Assembly: GCA_963803295.1 (NCBI GenBank)
Contig: CAWDMC010000009.1
Coordinates: 248,001-312,000 of the forward strand
From: CAWDMC01 sp963803295
GTDB lineage: Bacteria > Acidobacteriota > Terriglobia > UBA7540
Direction: 5' to 3'
Length of the DNA stretch: 64,000 bases
A program made the position numbers and the translations under genes. Below, piece after piece: positions 42,399-52,753 of this stretch. A model generated the notes under the pieces. The model was not told the origin of the DNA, did no database searches, and saw only the letters and a list, made by a program, of their open reading frames with translations. Every line of letters begins with the position of its first letter. Within the stretch, counting starts at the first letter, position 1.

Positions 42399-43340
42399 AT
42401 GTCGACGTTCGCTTGGCCGCGAGTGGCGGTGTTGGGCGCAGGCGCGGTGGGCTCTTATTTTGGGGGGATGCTTGCGCGCGCCGGTGCACCGGTTACTCTC
42501 ATCGGCCGCTCGCGGCATGTTGAGGCCATTCATCGCGACGGTCTCGCCTTTGACGGCCTGCATTTTCAGGATCAAATCAGGCTTCAAGCATCGACCGAGG
42601 TGAGTGCGGCGAGCGATGCCGACCTTGTGCTTTTCTGCGTAAAGACACTCGACACCGAGACGGCTTCTCGTTCTCTGGCTCCATGGCTCGCGCCGGGCGC
42701 CGCCGTGCTCAGCCTGCAGAACGGCGTCGACAACGTGGATCGCCTTCGCGCCGCCGGCATCGACGCCATCGCCACCGTGGTCTACGTCGCCGCTGCTATG
42801 ACGGCACCAGGCCGGCTAAAGCATAATGGGCGAGGGGACTTGGTGATCGGCGATCTCCCTGGACGTCCGACCGGGACCGCACCTCGCCACGACCGTATCG
42901 AGCATCTGGCCGCGCTGTTTGAGCGCGCCGGTGTACCGTGCCGCATTTCTGCCAATGTCGAAGGCGAGCTCTGGACCAAGATGATCATCAACTGCGCCTA
43001 CAACGCCATTTCGGCTGTCGGCCACGCCCGCTACCGCCAACTTGGCAATGATCCTCATGCACGCGCTGTAATGGTTCAACTCCTCGAAGAGGCGATTGCT
43101 GTAGCCACCGCCAGTGGCGTCCGTTTGCCGGGGAGCAATATGGTGGAGGAGGGAATGAAGATCACCGAAACTATGGCGGACGCGACCTCCTCGATGGCCC
43201 AGGATCTGGAGCGCGGTAAACGCACTGAGATCGATTCCTTAAACGGGTACGTGGTCCGGCGTGGAGCAGCCTTTGGTATTTCCACCCCGGTCAATCAGAC
43301 GCTCCACGCCTTGGTGAAACTGCTCGAAGAATCCCTTTGA
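42399..43340 (+). CDS. panE: 2-dehydropantoate 2-reductase family protein
   Basis: A 313-residue NADPH-dependent reductase that makes pantoate for coenzyme A. It begins with the Rossmann loop VAVLGAGAVGSYFGGMLA and has the family segments LVLFCVKTLDT, LSLQNGVDN, and the C-terminal helix domain with the catalytic Lys in ELWTKMIINCAYNAISA and the SSMAQDLERGKRTEIDSLNG motif. A GGAGG Shine-Dalgarno precedes the ATG. No other CoA gene is nearby, so a broader ketopantoate-reductase-like role is possible. Confidence 0.9.
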   Translation: MSTFAWPRVAVLGAGAVGSYFGGMLARAGAPVTLIGRSRHVEAIHRDGLAFDGLHFQDQIRLQASTEVSAASDADLVLFCVKTLDTETASRSLAPWLAPGAAVLSLQNGVDNVDRLRAAGIDAIATVVYVAAAMTAPGRLKHNGRGDLVIGDLPGRPTGTAPRHDRIEHLAALFERAGVPCRISANVEGELWTKMIINCAYNAISAVGHARYRQLGNDPHARAVMVQLLEEAIAVATASGVRLPGSNMVEEGMKITETMADATSSMAQDLERGKRTEIDSLNGYVVRRGAAFGISTPVNQTLHALVKLLEESL

Positions 43341-43610
43341 TCACTTGCCTGCAGGATCGGAAGACCGGTCGCGAGTGGGGCGTCGCCCGAGCATCTGCTT
43401 GCGGGCTTCCATTACATTACCAGACCTTTACCAGCGCTGATTTCGCGCGCTATGACAGCGAGTACAACACGGCGGCATTCGCCTGCAAAATCTCTGGTCA
43501 ACAACGACCCACTGGAGATGAGCGAAGGCATCCGTGAATCCTTATAACAATCTCTGGGGAGCGACGTTTCCCCAATGGAATGGAGATGACATGAAAACAA
43601 CCACCCCTTA

Positions 43611-43643
43611 CCCCTCCTTAACCAAGCCTTAACCAAGGAGGGG
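43611..43643. repeat. Hairpin of the CCCTCCTT/AAGGAGGG type
   Basis: CCCCTCCTT (43611-43619) and AAGGAGGGG (43635-43643) flank an imperfect duplicate of CCTTAACCAAG. A second hairpin, CCCCTCCTC/GAGGAGGGG, lies at 43723-43755. Both resemble the palindrome nested in copy A at 29311-29359. The remaining 458-base gap (43341-43798) shows no gene. Confidence 0.6.
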
Positions 43644-43722
43644 AGTTTCCAGCCCTTCCTACTCATCCTTGTCCAAATGCAGATCGATCCTTCTCCTCCG
43701 CGACAATGATGATTCAGCAACT

Positions 43723-43755
43723 CCCCTCCTCGGATGAGCCTCAGATGAGGAGGGG
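43723..43755. repeat. Hairpin of the CCCCTCCTC/GAGGAGGGG type
   Basis: Nine-base inverted arms with a 15-base loop, about 80 bases from the similar hairpin at 43611-43643. It lies 44 bases beyond the stop of the minus-strand glycosidase, where it could end transcription. Confidence 0.55.
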
Positions 43756-43798
43756 GTCAGGGGCTGGTGTTGAGATACCCGATACGAGCGATCCACGG

Positions 43799-46075
43799 CT
43801 AGTTCTTCACGACACCGTCAGGAGAAAACTCGGTCGTGGTCGCGTAATCCCTCCGAGTGGCAATTTTGCCATCGCGGTAAACCTCATACTCCCACGGGTC
43901 AAGAACGATGTCATAACTGTGGCCGCGAAACCTGTAGCCCCTCAGTTTCGCTTGGCCCAACTCCCGCCGATAGGAAGGAGAAACCAGCAAAGTCCCATTA
44001 ACGCGAGGCCGCAGCCCAAATACTCCAAATATGACGGCCTGCACGCCGCTGCCGGCAGCGACCTCCAAGGGCATTTCGACTTCGGGTGAGCGCGGGTAGT
44101 CCGCAAAGATCTCCTGAGGGATATAAGGAAAATGCTCAGTCCACCCTGTACAGCGGTCCAGGATATCCCAGGCCAATCCTGGGTATCCCAATCTGTACAG
44201 GGACTCAGCCAGGCGCAGGGGTTCGCCCGTGTATTGTCCCCCGCCACCCCAGTCCACGTCTTCCAAATCCCAGTGAACACGGTCGGCCTTCGAAATGGAA
44301 TACATCCCCAAAGGACCCAGGAATTCGCCCTCCCTGAGGTGCCCGATCATGGCTTCTTTCTGCTTTTCGGAGAGTAAATCGGAATCAAGCAGGTCGAATT
44401 GGTGATAACTCAGGACCAGGTGTTTGCTTCCATCGGGGTAGAGGTTTACAAACCAACCGTTCTGTTCATCCCAGAGTTTCTGGTTCATGGAGCCTTGCAG
44501 TTTCTTTGCCCAATCCTCAAATTGGGCCGCCTCGGGATCGTTTCGCGAGCGGCACCATTCAGCGACTTGCCGAAAATAGCCGGCCGCCATGCCGTTGGTG
44601 GCGGCCACGATGTGCTGATAACCGTCAGTGCGAATCTCGAGCATCTTCTCGGAGCCGGCTCCAAAATCAAGCAAGCCGTCGGGACGGCCGTAGCGTTTTA
44701 TGAGTTCCTTGCCCATTCGCTTCATCCATTCGAGAACCGAGGCGCCCTCTTCAACGCGATTGAGGAAAGCCATGTCGCCGGTTTGCGTGAGGTAATCCTG
44801 AAGGATACGAATTTCGGCAAAGGGATTTTGGGCGTACCAATATTCGTTGGCCTTCCCGTTCCAAGGCACGTAACTGCTCTTCAGCAGGCCGGCGCGAATG
44901 TAGGTTAGGAAAGCGTCGCGTAGTCCCTGGGGATCGAGAATGCTGAGCATTTCCGAGGCATAGGATGTGTCCCAGGGAATAGTAAAGATCCACGTTCCTA
45001 CCGCATAAAACGGCTTGACAATAAAGTTCTCGCGTTCCCACCGTGCCTCCAAAACGCTCAAAATGCAGCGGCGATAGAGATCGTCGAAGGAGTGGTCATT
45101 GGTACTTACCTGCGGGAGTGTCTCCCCCGCCCATTGAAGGCGTTGGCGAAGAGCACGATCGGCACCTTCCATACGCGCGGCGAGATCCGCACCGGCAAGG
45201 TTCGGCGCCGGCGCCGGGCTTTGTTGAAGCGAGCTTTGCTGAAGGACGATGGCGAAACGCGCCGTGGTCTTGGAACGGCCCGGGATCTCCCACCGCCAGC
45301 CTTCCTTTACGTGTGTCGCCAGGTCGCTGACCACAGTGATCCTGATCTGGCTGCTGGCCAGAGTGAACGCATCGGGATGCGTCACGGGGCCCGCTGGCTT
45401 TCCTGGTTCGTTGGGTATGGAGAGAGCCAACTCCGGCGCGCGTTGATCCGGACTTACGGTGAACACCAGCGGATCGGTTTCGCGGTTCTCGATTTCCACC
45501 GCCATGTAGACTTGGTCGGTGTCAGCCGAAACACTGGATTTGGTAGAGATGCCGAAAGAAATCCAGCGATCGCCAAACTGCTTGTGAAAAGTGCCGGTGC
45601 GGAAAAAGGTATTGGGCTCCCAGTAGGCCTGCTGCAGAAGCATGACCAGGGGCGCGCCGGCGGAAAAGTTCAATCCGAGAGGGTGTTGGCCCTTTCCGGT
45701 TTCGACCATGTAGTCGTAAACGTCAGGTACGACGTCCTGGATAAGTACGTTGGCTTTCGTTTCCCGAAAGGCCAGCGAAAAGCGATAGTCACGAGTATCG
45801 ATCGGCGGAAATTGGAGTGTCTGCAATCCCGTCACGCTCTTGTCGCGTACGGATATCGCTCCGCGCCCATTGAATAAGCGCAGCATGCGATCGCCGAACG
45901 CGATTTTGGCGCGCGGCATTCCGAGCAGCTCAGATGTTAACGAGGTTGCTGTCTCGCCCGGCCCCAGATCTTCTTGCTTACCTTCGAGCGGAAGCTGGGC
46001 CTGGCCCGCCGCTAAGCCGCCGATAAATAAACAAACAAACGCGCCTTGAGTTAGGAATTTGAGGTTGCGATGCAT
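43799..46075 (-). CDS. Secreted (alpha/alpha)6-barrel glycoside hydrolase-like protein
   Basis: A 758-residue exported protein: signal peptide FVCLFIGGLAAGQAQ, an N-terminal beta-sandwich region to about residue 300, and a helical barrel domain with trehalase/GH63-like stretches (GTWIFTIPWDTSYASEML, WNGKANEYWYAQNPFAE, TDGYQHIVAATNGMAAGYFR, DVDWGGGGQYTGEPLRLAE). The acidic residues in WDTS and EDVDWGG could be catalytic, but the family number is uncertain. It probably degrades an alpha-linked oligosaccharide in the periplasm. ATG 46075 is preceded by AAAGGATCTCC; the frame is open further, to 46159. Confidence 0.78.
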   Translation of the reverse strand: MHRNLKFLTQGAFVCLFIGGLAAGQAQLPLEGKQEDLGPGETATSLTSELLGMPRAKIAFGDRMLRLFNGRGAISVRDKSVTGLQTLQFPPIDTRDYRFSLAFRETKANVLIQDVVPDVYDYMVETGKGQHPLGLNFSAGAPLVMLLQQAYWEPNTFFRTGTFHKQFGDRWISFGISTKSSVSADTDQVYMAVEIENRETDPLVFTVSPDQRAPELALSIPNEPGKPAGPVTHPDAFTLASSQIRITVVSDLATHVKEGWRWEIPGRSKTTARFAIVLQQSSLQQSPAPAPNLAGADLAARMEGADRALRQRLQWAGETLPQVSTNDHSFDDLYRRCILSVLEARWERENFIVKPFYAVGTWIFTIPWDTSYASEMLSILDPQGLRDAFLTYIRAGLLKSSYVPWNGKANEYWYAQNPFAEIRILQDYLTQTGDMAFLNRVEEGASVLEWMKRMGKELIKRYGRPDGLLDFGAGSEKMLEIRTDGYQHIVAATNGMAAGYFRQVAEWCRSRNDPEAAQFEDWAKKLQGSMNQKLWDEQNGWFVNLYPDGSKHLVLSYHQFDLLDSDLLSEKQKEAMIGHLREGEFLGPLGMYSISKADRVHWDLEDVDWGGGGQYTGEPLRLAESLYRLGYPGLAWDILDRCTGWTEHFPYIPQEIFADYPRSPEVEMPLEVAAGSGVQAVIFGVFGLRPRVNGTLLVSPSYRRELGQAKLRGYRFRGHSYDIVLDPWEYEVYRDGKIATRRDYATTTEFSPDGVVKN

Positions 46076-46209
46076 GGTAGGAGATCCTTTCTCCTGGCGA
46101 GGGTCGCTAATGCGTTCTCCTTGGCGCGTCGGCCCAGTCGCGGCCCCTCCTGAATACAAAGCTCGGAAGACTAGCTTCGCTGGTAGCCTGAGCGTGCGGG
46201 CATCGCCCG

Positions 46210-46325
46210 CCTTGGAGTGCGGCAGCGGGAGCTGCCGCCTTGCTTGTTCATTTCGAGCGTGTCTAAGGCAGCCGTTATCGGGACCATCTCGTTAAGGCGG
46301 CAGCCGACGCTGCCGCACTCCAAGG
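46210..46325. repeat. Pair of 32-base inverted repeats (BIME-like)
   Basis: CCTTGGAGTGCGGCAGCG starts the left arm (46210-46241) and its inverse ends the right arm (46294-46325); 29 of the 32 positions match, and the 52-base spacer is unrelated. Each arm also contains its own small hairpin (GGCAGC/GCTGCC). The element fills the 334-base gap (46076-46409) between two minus-strand genes; nothing else seen there. Confidence 0.7.
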
Positions 46326-46409
46326 CGCTTCGCGCGTCTCTCCTTGCCAATCTCTTACACTGGCTCTAAATACCGAGCCCTGACAAATACCGCCGCGGTG
46401 GTAAGGCGA

Positions 46410-47618
46410 TTACCGGACACGTTCGTAGGAATAGCCCGCGGCAGCCAGTCCTGAGACAATCTCGGCGATGTGATCGGGTCCGCGCGTCTCCATAGTGAGG
46501 TCAATCACGGTGTCGCCGAGATTCACGCCGTGGTAAGCGCGATCGTAGGCAGTCTCGACGATGTTGGCGCGGTATTGCGCCAGCAGGCCGGTGAGCTTGT
46601 GCAGCGCCCCGGGATAGTCCACCAACTGGATCCGCAGCCGCACCAGACGGCCGTCCTTCACCAAGCCGCGCTCAATGATGCGAGCCAGCAAGGTGACATC
46701 GATGTTGCCTCCACCCACCAGACACACGATCCGCTTGCCACGTTCGACCAGCTTGTTATTCAGCACGGCGGCGACGGCGGCGGCTCCTGCCCCTTCCGCC
46801 AGAGTCTTCTCACGTTCCAGTAACAGCAAGATAGCATTGGCGATCTCCTCTTCCTCGACGGTCACAATATCGTCGACATATTTCGCCACCATCGGCAGCG
46901 TACGGTCGCCCGCCCGCCGCACGGCAATCCCGTCGGCAATGGTCACAGCGTGGTTCAGAGTTACGGGCTTCCCTTCGGCCAGCGCTACTTTCATCGAAGG
47001 GAGCCGGGCCGTTTCGACGCCGACAATGCGGACTCGCGGATTCGCTTCCTTCACTGCGCAGGCCAGTCCGCTCGCGAGGCCCCCGCCGCCGATCGGCACT
47101 ACAATCACCTCGATCGAGGGAAGCTGTGCGAGCAACTCGAGTCCCAGGGTGCCCTGCCCCGCGATCACCGCGTCGTCATCGAAGGGATGCAGAAAGGTGA
47201 GCCTCTCCTCCTGCGATCGACGCAGCGCTTCCGCGTAGGCCTCCTCGTAGTTCGCCCCTTCCAGAATCACCTCAGCCCCGTACGTCCGCGTGGCTGATAC
47301 CTTCACCAAAGGCGTTGCCAGTGGCATTGCGATCACGGCGCGAATGCCGCGCCTGGCGGCATGATAGGCGACCGCCTGAGCGTGGTTACCGGCTGAGGCA
47401 GCGATCACGCCCAAGGCCCGCTCTTCTGGGGTCAGGGCAAGGATCTTGTTGAGTGCCCCACGTTCCTTGTAGGAGCCGGTCTGCTGAAAATTCTCGAATT
47501 TGAGATAGACAGAATTGCCGCTGAGGCGCGAAAAGGCGTCAGAATAAGTGCAGGGAGTCAGTGCGATGGAGTCGCGAATCCGTTGTAAAGCAGTTTCGAT
47601 ATCAGTCAGGGTAACCAA
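46410..47618 (-). CDS. ilvA: Threonine ammonia-lyase (catabolic-type, with ACT domain)
   Basis: A 402-residue PLP enzyme that deaminates threonine to 2-oxobutyrate. The PLP lysine lies in FENFQQTGSYKERGALNKIL, with ASAGNHAQAVAYHA and the glycine loop PIGGGGLASGLA. A C-terminal ACT-like domain (LRIQLVDYPGALHKLTGLLA) is for amino-acid control; the size fits the short TdcB/IlvA type. The frame is open to 47672, but TTG 47618, preceded at 10 bases by GGAG, gives the family-typical start VTLTDIETALQRI. The start is therefore uncertain by up to 18 residues. Confidence 0.9.
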   Translation of the reverse strand: MVTLTDIETALQRIRDSIALTPCTYSDAFSRLSGNSVYLKFENFQQTGSYKERGALNKILALTPEERALGVIAASAGNHAQAVAYHAARRGIRAVIAMPLATPLVKVSATRTYGAEVILEGANYEEAYAEALRRSQEERLTFLHPFDDDAVIAGQGTLGLELLAQLPSIEVIVVPIGGGGLASGLACAVKEANPRVRIVGVETARLPSMKVALAEGKPVTLNHAVTIADGIAVRRAGDRTLPMVAKYVDDIVTVEEEEIANAILLLLEREKTLAEGAGAAAVAAVLNNKLVERGKRIVCLVGGGNIDVTLLARIIERGLVKDGRLVRLRIQLVDYPGALHKLTGLLAQYRANIVETAYDRAYHGVNLGDTVIDLTMETRGPDHIAEIVSGLAAAGYSYERVR

Positions 47619-48010
47619 GAAGATCCAACTCCAGCATGACGAGCCGGACCATCTGCACGGTCCGAATGCCAAGCCAAGAGATTACCACAGCGGGCGGCAC
47701 AGCCGCTCGCCACAAGACTCTAACACGACGGACAATCATCTAATTGCAGAATGCTTGAAAATAAGGATCACCAAGCTCGTATATCTACGATAAGGAATTT
47801 CAATTGGACTGCCATCCTGCCGGAGCATAGAGTTCTTCTCAGGATCGGGGAGACAGCCGAGCAATTCGAGATTCTTCGTCGCCTGCGGTTCCTCAGAATG
47901 ACAGCAGCGACGAGGTTTTCCGCGGCCTGTTAGCGGTGACCGTCGAGCTTCGGTGCTCTGCCGTCGCATACCGCTCGTGACACGACTACTTTCTGGCCGA
48001 GGTGCTCGAA
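47619..48010. other. Gap with a dispersed REP-like repeat
   Basis: Divergent region between the threonine dehydratase and GAF-phosphorylase genes. Apart from the repeat at 47869-47912, no gene or clear promoter pair can be fixed; a short GC-rich hairpin GCGGGCGGCACAGCCGC lies near 47690. Confidence 0.4.
47869..47912. repeat. REP-like repeat of the CTCAGAATGACA type
   Basis: Reads CGAGATTCTTCGTCGCC and then TTCCTCAGAATGACA. Variants of this unit recur across many environmental bacterial genomes; in this window I see one copy only. Confidence 0.45.
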
Positions 48011-50731
<2,721 letters not shown>

Positions 50732-50927
50732 CCTCCTGCGTCCGATCTGTTAACTGCACGCGCGGCAGTCCGGAGAAGCGGCCATCCACCAAGGAAAGGG
50801 CGGGTCGGGATTTCGCAGCGATATATTAATAGGAAGATTACTTACCGATATACTACTTTCGTTATACATTAATCTATCTAAGGGAACCTTAGGGTCCTCG
50901 TCGCCGACGAATTTCCTCTTATCCCGA

Positions 50928-50956
50928 TTGAAACTACAGCTTCAGGGCCTTATAAA
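50928..50956 (+). promoter_or_regulatory. Sigma70 promoter, leaderless arrangement
   Basis: TTGAAA (50928-50933), 17 bases, TATAAA (50951-50956): five and five of six consensus matches. ATG 50963 follows after 6 bases, so transcription should begin at the start codon. No Shine-Dalgarno. The region 50820-50880 upstream is strikingly AT-rich compared with the rest of the window. Confidence 0.6.
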
Positions 50957-50962
50957 ACAGGC

Positions 50963-51352
50963 ATGGCTATTCTTAGTAAGCTAGATAAAATTCTCGACCG
51001 GGATGCCATGCTCTGGAGTGTAGGTGGGGATCTGAACTTCTTGCGGGAGATTGCAGGCCTGTTCCTGGCAGCGTGCCCGACCTTGCTTGCCGAGATGCGA
51101 TCGGCTCTCGATTCGGACGATCTCGGACGCGTTGAGGAAGCAGCGCATGTCTTGAAAGGCTCAGCGCGAAACCTCTCCGCCACGCCGACTTTTGACGCCG
51201 CCTGTCGCTTGGAGGGCCGTGCACACCGTGGCGAGTTCGCCTTGGCGCTTGAGGCTTACGGCCAACTCGAGTCTGCAGTTGAGCGGTTGACGCCGGTACT
51301 GGCGGAGTTGATGGAAGATATCCGGAAATCGCTTCCGACCAGTGAAGTCTAA
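50963..51352 (+). CDS. Stand-alone HPt (histidine phosphotransfer) domain protein
   Basis: A 129-residue all-helical protein with the HPt signature EEAAHVLKGSARNLSA, in which the His (about residue 60) is the phospho-acceptor, and the second helix ACRLEGRAHRGEFALALEAY. HPt proteins shuttle phosphate between hybrid histidine kinases and response regulators; neither lies within the window, so its partners are elsewhere. It has its own promoter (50928-50956). Confidence 0.88.
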   Translation: MAILSKLDKILDRDAMLWSVGGDLNFLREIAGLFLAACPTLLAEMRSALDSDDLGRVEEAAHVLKGSARNLSATPTFDAACRLEGRAHRGEFALALEAYGQLESAVERLTPVLAELMEDIRKSLPTSEV

Positions 51353-51413
51353 ACCAAGACCGCATCGCTACCCTTGAAGCCCGCTCGAACCGTAAGGCGC
51401 CTACGGTCCACGC

Positions 51414-52328
51414 TTACTGTGGATCTGACCACTCGGCTGGAGCGCCGCTTTGATCGAATTGCTGCTGGAGAACGGCGAGATCCGCCTCGGCTTTCGCGAG
51501 CGCCGCTTGGCTCGAGGCTGCGTTCTTTTCTGCGTCGATCAATTTAGCTGAGATTTCACTCTGCGAGAGCTCGGTCGCCTGGCGTCTCTTCAGTAATTCG
51601 AGTTCTTGCTCGGCGAGATCCCTGGCTTCCTTCGCCATCGCCACTCGCTCCCGCGCCTGACTGAACCGTTCCCGCCAATACGCTTGGTCATGTTTGCCGG
51701 GAGTCGCGTCCGGCGGGGGCGGCAGCGGGGGAGCATTTCCGGCCGTGGCCATGCCGGCACGTATCCATCCCGGATTGCCCCCGCGCCGTTGAAGTTCTAC
51801 ACGCAATTCCTCAATAGCCTTCTCGTCCTCTTCGATCTGCTGCTTCTTCTCTTCAATGGCGTGCTGCAAGTCCTTAACATCCGCCATGCTGTACTGTTGA
51901 TCGAGCTGTTTCTGAGGATCGGAATAATAGAGTGTCTGAGCGAGGTTTAGCTTCTGCTGTAAGACGCTCAGCTCACGCTGGTGCATGTTCAGGCGGCCTT
52001 GGAGTTCGGCCGTCTGGTCGGTAAACCACTTCGCGTCAGGCGAAGTTACGCCCTCCGCTCCACTTGCCGGCGTGTTCGCCGGGGGCCCGACGATGCTCAG
52101 TCCCCCTTCGGTTGGGAGATTCGTATTGGTGAAGACTCGCGCGGCAGGTTTCTGATTGGCGCGTTCCGCCCGGGCCTTGCGAGCCATGTCTCCCAGGGAA
52201 GGCTCTTGGGACGAGATGACGTCGGAAGCTTGCCCGTTGCTCGAGTTCGCGGCTTGGGGCCAGGCACATGCAGCCCATAAGATCAGGCCGACTGAAATCA
52301 GGAGGGTTCTCCAAAACAGGGATCTCAT
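51414..52328 (-). CDS. Secreted coiled-coil protein
   Basis: A 304-residue exported protein: signal peptide FWRTLLISVGLILWAACAWP, a Ser/Ala/Pro-rich region, then two heptad coiled coils (about residues 105-175, LNMHQRELSVLQQKLNLAQT, and about 225-300, AKEARDLAEQELELLKRRQA) separated by a Pro-rich loop (APPLPPPPDATPG). No family recognised; the layout suggests a periplasmic scaffold or spacer. GAGGTG precedes ATG 52328, so the longer frame to 52403 is rejected. It converges with the HPt gene. Confidence 0.78.
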   Translation of the reverse strand: MRSLFWRTLLISVGLILWAACAWPQAANSSNGQASDVISSQEPSLGDMARKARAERANQKPAARVFTNTNLPTEGGLSIVGPPANTPASGAEGVTSPDAKWFTDQTAELQGRLNMHQRELSVLQQKLNLAQTLYYSDPQKQLDQQYSMADVKDLQHAIEEKKQQIEEDEKAIEELRVELQRRGGNPGWIRAGMATAGNAPPLPPPPDATPGKHDQAYWRERFSQARERVAMAKEARDLAEQELELLKRRQATELSQSEISAKLIDAEKNAASSQAALAKAEADLAVLQQQFDQSGAPAEWSDPQ

Positions 52329-52641
52329 TTTCACCTCAACCTTCGTCATGTTGCTGGCTCGCAAAAGCTGAATCAGACGCGATTTTCCTGGGCAGGCACC
52401 CACAGCCAGAACCTACGCCCTTCCCGGCTTGAAATCAAGCGGGTCCGTCACTTCTACAGCAAGCCGCCTCCCGTCCGAGCGATCCGGTGCGCTTCGTCTC
52501 TGTTATATCGGCAGTAATCACCGATAAGATTAATCGAGATTAGTCGCTTCCCCCGAGGATGCTTCGACCGCTGTCGAGAAGCCCGTCCGTCCGGCTCCGG
52601 GTCATGCTAAGATGTTCTGTGGAACCCGGTCCTAATCCTAT

Positions 52642-52714
52642 CTTGAGGCAACGGCCTCAAGGCCTTAGAGGCACTAGAGGCCCGGCAGACCAAGCGCGGC
52701 TGTACCGGTCTGCC
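52642..52714 (+). ncRNA. Structured 5' leader upstream of purL (three hairpins)
   Basis: Three hairpins follow one another: CTTGAGGC-AACG-GCCTCAAG (52642-52661, 8 perfect pairs), GGCCT...AGGCC (about 52661-52682, 5 pairs, sharing a base with the first), and GGCAGACC...GGTCTGCC (52684-52714, 8 pairs, 15-base loop). They lie 40-112 bases before the purL ATG, which lacks a Shine-Dalgarno. A regulatory leader for purine synthesis is plausible, but it does not match the purine riboswitch consensus. A TAAGAT -10-like box lies at 52608-52613. The rest of the 425-base gap (52329-52753) shows nothing. Confidence 0.4.
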
Positions 52715-52753
52715 ACACAATCCCATACGTCCAATCGAGCCATCATCTGAGTC

